The position numbers were made by a program, and so were the translations under genes. A stretch of DNA of 64,000 nt from Methyloversatilis discipulorum (GTDB lineage: Bacteria > Pseudomonadota > Gammaproteobacteria > Burkholderiales > Rhodocyclaceae): positions 25,236 to 89,235 of the forward strand of contig NZ_JADMJL010000013.1 in assembly GCF_018780585.1 (NCBI RefSeq), given 5' to 3'. Numbering within the stretch: the first letter of the stretch is position 1; each line of letters opens with the position of its first letter. Shown here piece after piece: positions 39,250-47,351 of this stretch. Under the pieces are notes generated by a model. That model was given only the letters and a program-made list of their open reading frames with translations. It was not told where the DNA came from and searched no databases.

Positions 39250-40638
39250 ATGCAAAAGAAGCTGCAGCAAACCGGGCTGGTCATGATCGGACTGTGTGCC
39301 GGGGTACTGCTCAGTCTCAATTTCTCCGCCAACGCGAACAAGCCGGTCGGCAGCACGCTGCCGGTCGAGGAACTGCGCCAGTTCGCCGACGTGCTGAATG
39401 CGGTGAAGTCGGGCTATGTCGAGCCGGTCGATGACAAGAAGCTGATCACCCACGCGATCAGCGGCATGCTGTCGGGTCTCGACCCGCACTCGGCCTACCT
39501 CGACCAGGACGCGTTCAAGGATCTGCAGGCTGGCACCCAGGGCGAATTCGGCGGCCTCGGCATCGAGGTCGGCATGGAAGACGGCTTCGTCAAGGTGGTG
39601 TCGCCGATCGAGGACACGCCGGCCTTCCGCGCCGGTGTCAAGGCGGGCGACCTGATCATCAAGCTGGACGACACCTCGACCAAGGGCCTCACGCTGAGCG
39701 ACGCCGTCAAGCGCATGCGCGGCAAGCCGGACACCAGCATCCGCCTGACCATTGCGCGCAAGGGCGAAACAAAGCCGATCGAGGTCACGCTGACGCGCGA
39801 AATCATCAAGGTGCAGTCGGTGAAATCGAAGCTGGTCGAACCCGGCTACGGTTACCTGCGCCTGACCCAGTTCCAGGAAGCCAGCGCCGAGGATCTCGCC
39901 AAGCACATCGGCAAGCTTTACAAGGACGGCGAGCTGAAAGGTCTGGTGCTCGACCTGCGCAACGACCCGGGCGGCCTGCTGCACGGCGCCGTGGGCGTAT
40001 CTGCCGCCTTCCTGCCGCCGAAGGCGACCGTGGTGTCGACCGACGGCCGCACCGAAGACGCCAAGCGCCGCTTCATCGCCGCACCGGAAGATTACCTGCG
40101 CGGATCGCGCGAGGACTATCTCGCCACGCTGCCGGCCGGCGCCAAGTCGGTGCCCATGGTCGTGCTGGTCAACTCGGGTTCGGCTTCGGCGTCGGAAATC
40201 GTCGCCGGCGCGCTGCAGGACCACAAGCGCGCGGTCATCATGGGCACCCAGACCTTCGGGAAAGGCTCGGTGCAGACCATCATGCCGCTGGCCAACAACA
40301 CCGCGATCAAGCTGACGACGGCGCGTTACTACACGCCGAACGGCCGCTCGATCCAGGCCAAGGGCATCGTGCCGGACATCATCGTCGAAGAGACGCCGAA
40401 TGGCAGCGGTGGTGGCATCCGCCTGCGCGAAGCCGACCTCGACCGTCACCTCGGCAACGACAAGGAACCCGAGGAAGCCGCACCGAAACCTGCCGCTGGC
40501 GCCAAGGGCAAGCCGGCGAAGGAGGAGGACGAGGAGGCCAAGCCGGCCGCGCCGTTCGAGTTCGCCACCGCGTCGGATTACCAGTTCACCCAGGCCTTGA
40601 ATCTGCTGAAGGGATTGCAGATCATCCAGAAAAACTGA
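39250..40638 (+). CDS. ctpA: C-terminal processing peptidase, S41 family
   Basis: 462 residues from the ATG at 39250. An N-terminal signal/anchor (LVMIGLCAGVLLSLNFSANA) precedes the S41 N-domain, a PDZ domain about 85-160 (GLGIEVGMEDGFVKVV, AGVKAGDLIIKLDD) and the protease domain with VLDLRNDPGGLL, the nucleophile serine in VLVNSGSASASEIVAGAL and the lysine in GTQTFGKGSVQT. The C-terminus has a low-complexity Ala/Lys/Glu linker. Periplasmic protease that trims C-termini; in the gpmA-envC-ctpA order it fits cell-wall remodelling. Confidence 0.94.
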   Translation: MQKKLQQTGLVMIGLCAGVLLSLNFSANANKPVGSTLPVEELRQFADVLNAVKSGYVEPVDDKKLITHAISGMLSGLDPHSAYLDQDAFKDLQAGTQGEFGGLGIEVGMEDGFVKVVSPIEDTPAFRAGVKAGDLIIKLDDTSTKGLTLSDAVKRMRGKPDTSIRLTIARKGETKPIEVTLTREIIKVQSVKSKLVEPGYGYLRLTQFQEASAEDLAKHIGKLYKDGELKGLVLDLRNDPGGLLHGAVGVSAAFLPPKATVVSTDGRTEDAKRRFIAAPEDYLRGSREDYLATLPAGAKSVPMVVLVNSGSASASEIVAGALQDHKRAVIMGTQTFGKGSVQTIMPLANNTAIKLTTARYYTPNGRSIQAKGIVPDIIVEETPNGSGGGIRLREADLDRHLGNDKEPEEAAPKPAAGAKGKPAKEEDEEAKPAAPFEFATASDYQFTQALNLLKGLQIIQKN

Positions 40639-40660
40639 GGCCCGCCGTACCTGGCGGGCC
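40639..40660 (+). terminator. Hairpin after ctpA
   Basis: GGCCCGCC-GTACCT-GGCGGGCC, a perfect 8-bp stem starting at the base after the ctpA stop. No T-run follows, so it may be a Rho-assisted end or a 3' stabiliser. Confidence 0.5.
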
Positions 40661-40703
40661 GTGCGGCGATCTGCGGATCGCCGCCGGATGCAGGAGCTGA
40701 ACC

Positions 40704-41165
40704 ATGGTCGCACATGCCAGCCAGCGTCGTTTCGGCCGCGAACACCGCGCGCCGCGCAAGCCCGGATACGGCCCCCAGGCCGGCCTGATGAAGCACCGCG
40801 AACTGCGCTTCTGTCGCCGCTGCCCGCGCCGCGTCGATGAGGCGCTCGCGCTGCTCGCCGCGGTCGGCGGCATTTCGGTCACCGCGCAGGGCGATCGCGT
40901 GGTCGCCATCGAGTACAGCCTGACCGACCACAGCTTCCGCAGCATAGAGCGGGCACTGCGCGCGCACGGCTTCGTGCTCGACGGTTCGCTGAAGATGCGA
41001 CTGATCCGCACGATGCTCTATTTCTGCGAAGACACCCAGCTGCGCAACCTGAAGCAGCCGGAGCGACTGATCAAGAAGTCGAACGAAATCTACGTCAAGG
41101 CCTGGCAGCACCACCCGCACGGCGATCACGACGACACGCCGAGCGAGCTGCGCGACTACCGCTGA
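40704..41165 (+). CDS. Uncharacterised protein with HMA-like fold and CxxC
   Basis: 153 residues; an in-frame ATG at 40788 would give 125. I recognise no named family. Residues 35-92 read like a heavy-metal-associated (ferredoxin-like) domain: RFCRRCPRRVDEALALL places C37 and C40 at the same spot as the CxxC of copper chaperones, then ISVTAQGDRVVAIEYS and SFRSIERALRAHGF. A conserved-looking segment follows (MRLIRTMLYFCEDTQLRNL) and the tail is His/Asp-rich (HHPHGDHDD, about 136-144). Located between ctpA and moeB on the same strand. Metal binding is an inference. Confidence 0.65.
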   Translation: MVAHASQRRFGREHRAPRKPGYGPQAGLMKHRELRFCRRCPRRVDEALALLAAVGGISVTAQGDRVVAIEYSLTDHSFRSIERALRAHGFVLDGSLKMRLIRTMLYFCEDTQLRNLKQPERLIKKSNEIYVKAWQHHPHGDHDDTPSELRDYR

Positions 41166-41220
41166 CCCCCCTTCTTCCTCACCGATATACGCCGCCGCAT
41201 CCGCTGGCGGCCTGCTCTCC

Positions 41221-41979
41221 ATGAATGACCAGCAACTGCTGCGCTACAGCCGCCACATCCTGCTCGACCCGATAGGCATCGAAGGACAGGACAGGCTGCT
41301 TGCCTCGCGCGCCCTCATCGTCGGCGCCGGTGGCCTCGGCTGCCCTTCGGCGCTCTACCTTGCGGCGGCCGGTGTCGGCACGCTGGTGATCGCCGACGAC
41401 GACGACGTCGACCTGACCAATCTGCAGCGGCAGATCCTGCACCGCGAACATTCGGTCGGCCGCGCCAAGGTCGAATCGGCGCGCGAAACACTGCACGACG
41501 TCAATCCGGGCACCGAGGTGATCGCGCTGAAGAAGCGGCTGGCCGGCGACGAACTGCTGGAACAGATCGCCGCCGCCGACGTCGTGCTCGATTGCAGCGA
41601 CAACTTCGCCACCCGGCACGCGATCAACCGCGCCTGCGTGGCCACCCGCACACCGCTGGTGTCGGGTGCCGCAATCCGCTTCGACGGTCAGGTGTCGGTA
41701 TTCGACAGCCGCGAGCCGGACGCGCCGTGCTACCACTGCCTGTTTCCCGAGGGCGGCGAGGTCGAGGAGGTGCGCTGCGCGGTGATGGGCGTATTCGCGC
41801 CGCTGACCGGCATCATCGGCACCGTGCAGGCGGCCGAGGCGCTGAAGATACTGGCGCAGACCGGCCGCACGCTGGCCGGCCGTCTGCTGCTGCTCGACGC
41901 ACTCGGTATGGAGTGGCGCAGCATCACGCTGCCGCGCGACCCCGACTGCGCCGTATGCGGCGAGGGCCGGAGCCCCTAG
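41221..41979 (+). CDS. moeB: MoeB/ThiF/HesA family adenylyltransferase
   Basis: 252 residues. ATP-binding loop IVGAGGLGCPSALYLAAAGVG, then DDDDVDLTNLQRQILH and VLDCSDNFATRHAINRAC; structural zinc is held by two CxxC pairs, CYHC and the C-terminal CAVC. It adenylates the C-terminal glycine of a MoaD or ThiS-like sulfur carrier. Whether it serves molybdopterin or thiamine is not decided here; no moaD or thiS is near, though mogA occurs at 59 kb. Its stop TAG lies inside the AGCCCCT repeat. Confidence 0.87.
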   Translation: MNDQQLLRYSRHILLDPIGIEGQDRLLASRALIVGAGGLGCPSALYLAAAGVGTLVIADDDDVDLTNLQRQILHREHSVGRAKVESARETLHDVNPGTEVIALKKRLAGDELLEQIAAADVVLDCSDNFATRHAINRACVATRTPLVSGAAIRFDGQVSVFDSREPDAPCYHCLFPEGGEVEEVRCAVMGVFAPLTGIIGTVQAAEALKILAQTGRTLAGRLLLLDALGMEWRSITLPRDPDCAVCGEGRSP

Positions 41980-42012
41980 CCCCTAGCCCCTAGCCCCTAG
42001 CCCCTAGCCCCT
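41971..42012. repeat. Heptanucleotide tandem repeat (AGCCCCT) x6
   Basis: Six exact copies of AGCCCCT, the first of which supplies Ser-Pro-stop of MoeB. It ends in TAAAAAGGCTAG just before the convergent NADH dehydrogenase stop. Short perfect tandem repeats vary in number by slippage, so the moeB 3' end and this convergent junction may differ among strains. Confidence 0.9.
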
Positions 42013-42019
42013 AAAAAGG

Positions 42020-43342
42020 CTAGTGCAGCTTCACGTGCGGCTCGGTGCTCTGCTTGATGAAGCGCGCCACCGCGTCGAGCGAGCTCTTGATCCAGCCATG
42101 CAGCGCGATCTGGTGCATCTGGTACAGCGAGCGGTACATCATGCGCGCGACCAGCCCTTCGATGAACATGCTGCCGCCGACCACGCCCCCCATCAGGTTG
42201 CCGGTGGCGCCGCTCTTGCCGAGCGACACCAGCGAACCGAAGTCCTTGTAGCGGAAGGGGCCGGGGTCACCCTTGCCTTCGAGCCGCATGGCGAAGATCT
42301 TCACCAGATAGCTGGCCTGCTGGTGCGCCGCCTGGGCGCGCGGCGGAATCGTGCCTTCGCCGCCCAGCCACTGACAGGCCGCGCAGTCGCCGAAGGCGTA
42401 GATGTCCGGATCGTGCGTGGTGACCAGATGGTCATCCACCACCAGCTGGTTGATACGGTTCGACTCCAGCCCGCCGAAGCCGGACAGCATGTTCGGTGCC
42501 TTGATGCCGGCCGCCCACACCATCAGGTCGCCGCGGATGAAATGGCCGCTGGCGGTGACCAGACCGTCATGGCGCACCTCGCTGACGCGCTCAGACTTCA
42601 GCACGTCGATGCCCATGCCACGCAGCAACTCTTCGGCCGACGCCGAAATGCGCGCCGGCAGCGCCGGCAGCACGCGGTCGGCCGCCTCGATCAGCGTAAT
42701 CCGCACGTCCTGGCGCGGGTCCATGCTGTGCACCCCGAAGGCGCGCAACACCTTGCTGGTGTGGCGCAGTTCGGCCGACAGTTCGACGCCGGTGGCGCCA
42801 GCGCCGATGATGGCGATCGACACTTCGTGCGGTTCGCCGCGTTCGGCACGCGCGTCCGCGCGCATGCAGGCGGCGACCAGCTTCTGCCGGAAGCGCTCGG
42901 CGTCGTGCGTGGTGTCGAGCGCCATCGTGTGCGCGTCCGCACCGGGAATGCCGAAGGTGTTCACCGTGCTGCCGATGGCGATCACCAGATAGTCGTAATG
43001 CAGCTCGCGCTCGGGCAGCATCGGTTCGCCGTCGAAGTCGGCCACCGCCTCGATGTGGATGGTCTTGCGCGTGCGATCGATGGCCGTCATGCGGCCCATC
43101 TGGAACTCGAAGTTGTGCCAGCGCGCCTGCGCGACGTACTCCAGCCGGTGCATGTGCATGTCCATGCGCCCGGCGGCGACCTCGTGCAGATGCGGTTTCC
43201 AGATGTGGATGGGCGAAGCATCGACCAGCACGATGTCGGCCTGCCCTTTGGCGCCGTAGCGGTCGCCGAGCTGGGTGACCAGTTCGAGGCCGCCGGCGCC
43301 GCCGCCGACCACCACGATGACGGGTTTCTTGGAATTATTCAT
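42020..43342 (-). CDS. ndh: Type II NADH:quinone oxidoreductase-like FAD protein
   Basis: 440 residues from the ATG at 43342 (MNNSKKPVIVVVGGGAGGLELV). Two Rossmann motifs: GGGAGGLELVTQLG for FAD and AIIGAGATGVELSAEL for NADH, then the FAD motif IYAFGDCAACQW. The C-terminal part includes IPPRAQAAHQQASYL and a hydrophobic stretch (LMGGVVGGSMFIEGLVARMMYRSLY) fitting peripheral membrane attachment. It passes electrons from NADH to quinone without proton pumping. Some relatives are sulfide:quinone or carotenoid-type enzymes, so the donor is likely but not certain. Confidence 0.87.
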   Translation of the reverse strand: MNNSKKPVIVVVGGGAGGLELVTQLGDRYGAKGQADIVLVDASPIHIWKPHLHEVAAGRMDMHMHRLEYVAQARWHNFEFQMGRMTAIDRTRKTIHIEAVADFDGEPMLPERELHYDYLVIAIGSTVNTFGIPGADAHTMALDTTHDAERFRQKLVAACMRADARAERGEPHEVSIAIIGAGATGVELSAELRHTSKVLRAFGVHSMDPRQDVRITLIEAADRVLPALPARISASAEELLRGMGIDVLKSERVSEVRHDGLVTASGHFIRGDLMVWAAGIKAPNMLSGFGGLESNRINQLVVDDHLVTTHDPDIYAFGDCAACQWLGGEGTIPPRAQAAHQQASYLVKIFAMRLEGKGDPGPFRYKDFGSLVSLGKSGATGNLMGGVVGGSMFIEGLVARMMYRSLYQMHQIALHGWIKSSLDAVARFIKQSTEPHVKLH

Positions 43343-43358
43343 GATCTCCTCGGAGCGA

Positions 43359-43426
43359 AGCCCGCCCTGCACGGGAGCGGACGGCGCATTCTGCTACAGC
43401 CCCCGCCGCTTGTGCAGGGCGGGGCT
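43359..43426. other. Long inverted repeat between dsbB and ndh
   Basis: AGCCCGCCCTGCAC (43359-43372) pairs with GTGCAGGGCGGGGCT (43412-43426), a 14-bp stem with a single bulged G and a 39-nt loop. It lies in the 125-nt gap between the dsbB stop and the ndh start, both on the minus strand. It might end dsbB transcription or form part of the ndh leader. Confidence 0.55.
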
Positions 43427-43467
43427 CCGGGTGTCATGGCGGCGGAGCAGTCGACCGCCCAGTGTGT

Positions 43468-43947
43468 TCAGCCGCGGCGCAACGAAAGCAGCACAGCAAC
43501 GACGGCGAGCGCGCTCAGCCACAGAAGCGACCACTCGGGAATGTCGAGGCCGAGTATCGGCGGCAGCTTGGCACCGCAGGCGCCATCGGCGAAGAAGGCC
43601 TGCGGAAACCACTGCGCCGGCGGCAGGCTGTTGACGAAATCCTCGACCGGATCGAGGCCGCAGCTGACCGACGGGTTGTACAGCACATAGACGTGACGCC
43701 CGGCCACCGCCGCGCCGGCGGCCGCGATCAACGCCGACACCCACAGTCCGCTGCGCGCCAGCGCCCCGCCGAACAGGCCGCTCAGCAGGAAGAACACGCC
43801 GGCACCAAAGAAGGCGTAGCGCTGCAGGATGCACAGCGGGCAGGGCGCCAGACGCTCGACGTGCTGCAGCCACAGCGCGAAGGCGAGCAGACCAAAACAG
43901 AAGTAGGACAGCAGGAAGTAGATGCGCGTACGGGCAATCGGGGTCAT
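43468..43947 (-). CDS. dsbB: Disulfide bond formation protein B
   Basis: 159 residues with four membrane helices. The first redox pair is the CPLC motif near residue 36-39 in ERLAPCPLCILQRY; the second pair is the two periplasmic cysteines in NPSVSCGLDP and DGACGAK. DsbB re-oxidises DsbA and passes electrons to quinone. dsbA is not in the window. It is followed by a quinone-linked NADH dehydrogenase gene, probably coincidental. Confidence 0.94.
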   Translation of the reverse strand: MTPIARTRIYFLLSYFCFGLLAFALWLQHVERLAPCPLCILQRYAFFGAGVFFLLSGLFGGALARSGLWVSALIAAAGAAVAGRHVYVLYNPSVSCGLDPVEDFVNSLPPAQWFPQAFFADGACGAKLPPILGLDIPEWSLLWLSALAVVAVLLSLRRG

Positions 43948-43983
43948 CGGGGACTCGTTCTCGTTGTTGGGACAGCCGCTGCG

Positions 43984-45306
43984 TCAGAGCACGTAGCGCG
44001 CGAGGTCCTCGCTCTGCGCCAGTTCGCCCAGCCGGGCGTCCACGTAGGCAGCGTCTATGGTGAGCGAGCGGGCGTGCTGGCCGGCGTCGAAGGACACCTC
44101 CTCCAGCAGCTTTTCCATCACCGTGTGCAGTCGCCGCGCGCCGATGTTTTCGGTGCGCTCGTTCACCGACCACGCCACTTCGGCCAGCCGGCGGATGCCG
44201 TCCGGCGCGAAATCCAGCGTCACGCCATCGGTTTCCAGCAGCGCCGCGTACTGGCGCGTGAGGCAGGCATCGGTGGCGGTCAGGATGCGTTCGAAGTCAT
44301 CGACCGACAGCGACTCCAGCTCGACGCGGATCGGAAAACGGCCCTGCAGCTCGGGAATCAGGTCACTCGGCCGCGACAGGTGGAAGGCGCCGCTGGCGAT
44401 GAACAGGATGTGGTCGGTCTTCACCATGCCGTACTTGGTCGTAATCGTCGTGCCTTCGACCAGCGGCAGCAGGTCGCGTTGCACGCCCTGGCGCGAAACA
44501 TCGGCGCCACCGTGGTCCGAACGCGAAGCCACCTTGTCGATCTCGTCGAGGAACACGATGCCGTTCTGCTCGACCGCGACCAGCGCCTGCTGCTTCACTT
44601 CGTCCTCGTTGATCAGGCGCGCCGCCTCTTCGTCGGTCAGTACGCGCAGCGCCTCGCGGATCGGCATCTTGCGGCTGCGCCGGCGTTGCGCGCCGATGTT
44701 CTGGAACATCGACTGCAGCTGGCCGGTCAGTTCTTCCATGCCGGGCGGCGTCAGGATTTCCATCGCGGCCGGCGCCACCGCCACCTCGATGTCGATCTCC
44801 TTGTCGTCCAGCTCCCCCTCGCGCAGCTTCTTGCGGAATTTCTGCCGCGTGCCGCTCTCGTCGGCGGCCGGTGCATCGACGCCAAAGCCGACCGGCCGCG
44901 CCGGTGGCAGCAGCACGTCGAGAATGCGGTCCTCGGCGGCGTCCTCGGCGCGCGTGCGCACCGCCTTCATCGCGCGCTCGCGCAGGTCCTTGATGGCGAT
45001 CTCGACCAGATCGCGGATGATGGTGTCGACATCCCGGCCGACATAGCCCACTTCGGTGAACTTGGTCGCTTCGACCTTGATGAAGGGCGCGTTCGCCAGG
45101 CGCGCCAGCCGGCGCGCGATCTCGGTCTTGCCAACACCGGTCGGGCCGATCATCAGGATGTTCTTCGGCGTGATTTCGCTGCGCAGCGGCTCGGCCACCT
45201 GGGCGCGGCGCCAGCGGTTGCGCAGCGCGACGGCCACCGAGCGCTTGGCGCGCGTCTGGCCGACGATGTGCTTGTCCAGTTCGGACACGATTTCGGAAGG
45301 GGTCAT
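43984..45306 (-). CDS. hslU: ATP-dependent protease ATPase subunit HslU
   Basis: 440 residues from the ATG at 45306 ([17 protein letters not shown]). Walker [14 protein letters not shown], the I-domain insert of ~115 residues, Walker [10 protein letters not shown] and the C-terminal [18 protein letters not shown] with sensor-2 arginine. Ends with the RYVL-type tail that docks in HslV. An in-frame upstream start adds sequence overlapping hslV and is unlikely. Downstream of hslV on the same strand. Confidence 0.96.
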   Translation of the reverse strand: MTPSEIVSELDKHIVGQTRAKRSVAVALRNRWRRAQVAEPLRSEITPKNILMIGPTGVGKTEIARRLARLANAPFIKVEATKFTEVGYVGRDVDTIIRDLVEIAIKDLRERAMKAVRTRAEDAAEDRILDVLLPPARPVGFGVDAPAADESGTRQKFRKKLREGELDDKEIDIEVAVAPAAMEILTPPGMEELTGQLQSMFQNIGAQRRRSRKMPIREALRVLTDEEAARLINEDEVKQQALVAVEQNGIVFLDEIDKVASRSDHGGADVSRQGVQRDLLPLVEGTTITTKYGMVKTDHILFIASGAFHLSRPSDLIPELQGRFPIRVELESLSVDDFERILTATDACLTRQYAALLETDGVTLDFAPDGIRRLAEVAWSVNERTENIGARRLHTVMEKLLEEVSFDAGQHARSLTIDAAYVDARLGELAQSEDLARYVL

Positions 45307-45332
45307 GACTTGATCCGCAGGGGTCACGGCGC

Positions 45333-45872
45333 TCACCACTCGATGCTTTCTATGGTGTGACTCTGGTTGGTGTAGATGCACAGGTCACCGGCGATGCCGA
45401 GCGACTTCGACACCACGTCGCACGCCGACAGTTCGGTATTCTCGACCAGCGCACGGGCCGCCGACTGGGCGTAGGCGCCGCCGGAGCCGATGGCGACGAT
45501 GCCGCCCTCGGGTTCGAGCACGTCGCCGTTGCCGGTGATGATCAGCGAAGACTCGCGGTCGGCCACCGCCAGCATCGCCTCCAGCCGGCGCAGCATGCGG
45601 TCGGTACGCCAGTCCTTGGCCAGTTCGACCGCGCTGCGCAGCAGGTTGCCCTGGTGCTTTTCCAGCTTGGATTCGAAGCGCTCGAACAGCGTGAAGGCGT
45701 CGGCCGTGCCGCCGGCGAAGCCGGCCAGGATGCGGCCCTGATAAAGCCGCCGCACCTTGCGCGCGGTGGCCTTGACGACGATGTTGCCGAGCGTCACCTG
45801 GCCATCGCCACCGAGGGCGACCTGACCCGGGCGACGCACCGAAAGTATGGTGGTGCCGTGATACTGTTCCAT
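45333..45872 (-). CDS. hslV: ATP-dependent protease proteolytic subunit HslV
   Basis: 179 residues. Unlike E. coli, where Met-Thr begins the chain, the catalytic threonine follows a six-residue propeptide (MEQYHG then TTILSVRR), a form common in Betaproteobacteria as I recall. GDGQVTLGN, the lysine near [22 protein letters not shown] and [11 protein letters not shown] are intact. It forms the double-hexamer protease with HslU, 26 nt downstream. Confidence 0.96.
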   Translation of the reverse strand: MEQYHGTTILSVRRPGQVALGGDGQVTLGNIVVKATARKVRRLYQGRILAGFAGGTADAFTLFERFESKLEKHQGNLLRSAVELAKDWRTDRMLRRLEAMLAVADRESSLIITGNGDVLEPEGGIVAIGSGGAYAQSAARALVENTELSACDVVSKSLGIAGDLCIYTNQSHTIESIEW

Positions 45873-45939
45873 CGCAATTCCCGAAAAATGCCGCGGAGGC
45901 TGCGCACTTTAAACCATGCGCAGCGGGGCGCCGGTGGCG

Positions 45940-47148
45940 CTAGAAGCGGCGTTGCTGGATTTCCGCCACGGCGGCGACACCGATCAGCAGCAGCAGCGCC
46001 GCCACCATCGGCCGCACATCGACCAGACGGGGCTGGCGACCGGTCGCCTGCACCGCGGTGATCACGTTGAACAGCAGGCCGGCGCTGATGAAGTCCATCC
46101 GGCAGAGCTCGGAACAATCGACCTTCATGACCCCCTGCGGCAGGTCAGCCGCCTGCAGCACGGCAAAGGCGTCCTGACGGGCGCCGACGATCTCGCCGCG
46201 CAGCGCGATGCGCGCATTCTTCTCGACCGGCGCCGGTTCAGCCGCGACCGGCGCGAGCACCGACGACACCCAGCGGGCGTCCCATGACGGCGGTGACAGT
46301 TCGAAGGTGACCGCGTACTGGATCGCGAATTCCTCGAAGTTGGCTTCGTCGCCCAGCTGCTGCAGCGCTTCCAGGTAGAGCAGCCACTGCGCCGGCCCTT
46401 CGGCCTTGCCCGGCACGATGCGCGGCGCCAGCAGGTCGCGCAGCACGGTGGCGCTGAGCATGGCCACGCCGTGGCCGCAGCGGCGCAGCGCAACCAGCAC
46501 GTCGAGCAGCATGCGCGCGCCGTCCTCGTCCACGTCGTGCAGACGGGCGACATCCACCCGCACCACATGCGCCTTTGAACACAGGCGGTCGATCTGGTCG
46601 ATGGAGGCGCGGCTGGCCGCGGTCAGCTTGCCCGCCAGCGTCAGCGTGGGCGGGCCAGCGGTCGCGCCGCGCGACGGAGACGCCGGCCAGGCCGGCGCCG
46701 AACGTTCGAAGCGCTCAGCGTAGGCCAGCGCGTGCGCCTCGAAGGCGTCGACACGGCCGAGCGCGTGACAGAGGTCGAACAGCATGGCCCACACCTGTTC
46801 GGTCGAACTGCCGAGGTCGCCGAAGGTGGCGCGCTCGAGCGTGGACAGGGCAGCCTCATCGTCGCCATTGGCGAACAGCATGGCCGCTTCCTCGACCACC
46901 GGATGCAGCCCGCTGGACACGTCCTGCACCTGCAACTCGCCCTTGCCCGCGCGACGGGCGCCCTCCAGCGGATCGCGCGACACGAAGTCGAGCGACATCA
47001 GGCCTGCAGACGACGGCGGATCGCTTGCCGGCATGCTGTCGGGCGGGCGCGACGCGGTGGCCGTCGCCGCGGCCGGTGCGGTCGGTCGCACCGGCTTGCG
47101 GGTTTCGACCTGCGGCGCAGGTGTTTTCTTGAAGAAGGAGAAAGCCAC
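45940..47148 (-). CDS. Cytoplasmic STAS-domain-like protein
   Basis: 402 residues from a GTG at 47148 (VAFSFFKKTPAPQVETRK); another GTG at 47199 is possible. After a Pro/Ala-rich linker there is a tetratricopeptide-like helical part (HPVVEEAAMLFANGDDEAALSTLERA), then two STAS-like segments: PPTLTLAGKLTAASRASIDQI and later ARIALRGEIVGARQDAFAVL with KVDCSELCRMDFISAGLLFN. The first and second parts may be a duplication. STAS domains bind nucleotides or anti-sigma partners; no partner is evident. The C-terminus ends in a hydrophobic stretch. Unknown function. Confidence 0.65.
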   Translation of the reverse strand: MAFSFFKKTPAPQVETRKPVRPTAPAAATATASRPPDSMPASDPPSSAGLMSLDFVSRDPLEGARRAGKGELQVQDVSSGLHPVVEEAAMLFANGDDEAALSTLERATFGDLGSSTEQVWAMLFDLCHALGRVDAFEAHALAYAERFERSAPAWPASPSRGATAGPPTLTLAGKLTAASRASIDQIDRLCSKAHVVRVDVARLHDVDEDGARMLLDVLVALRRCGHGVAMLSATVLRDLLAPRIVPGKAEGPAQWLLYLEALQQLGDEANFEEFAIQYAVTFELSPPSWDARWVSSVLAPVAAEPAPVEKNARIALRGEIVGARQDAFAVLQAADLPQGVMKVDCSELCRMDFISAGLLFNVITAVQATGRQPRLVDVRPMVAALLLLIGVAAVAEIQQRRF

Positions 47149-47310
47149 GGATGGGTCCGGATCGGGGCGCGAACCGTAATTAACGGCGCATCGATTCACA
47201 ACTGCAACGATCGGTAACTTTACCTTTCAACCGCGGCGGGCGGCACCCCCGAAGGCGTAAGAAGACGTGACAAGGTGCTGCAAGGGCACGAATCGGCGCT
47301 CAGGCGCGAC

Positions 47311-47332
47311 GGGCGCGGCATTCACCGCGCCC
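47311..47332 (-). terminator. Hairpin after the TonB-dependent receptor
   Basis: GGGCGCGG-CATTCA-CCGCGCCC, perfect 8-bp stem with a 6-nt loop, 20 nt past the receptor stop on the minus strand. No T-tract; likely an mRNA 3' end. Confidence 0.5.
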
Positions 47333-47351
47333 TTGATGCACCGGGCAATGG

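Noticed and set aside
41971..42012. Possible CRISPR array at the heptamer repeat
   Set aside because: Units are 7 bp with no spacers and no cas genes are near.
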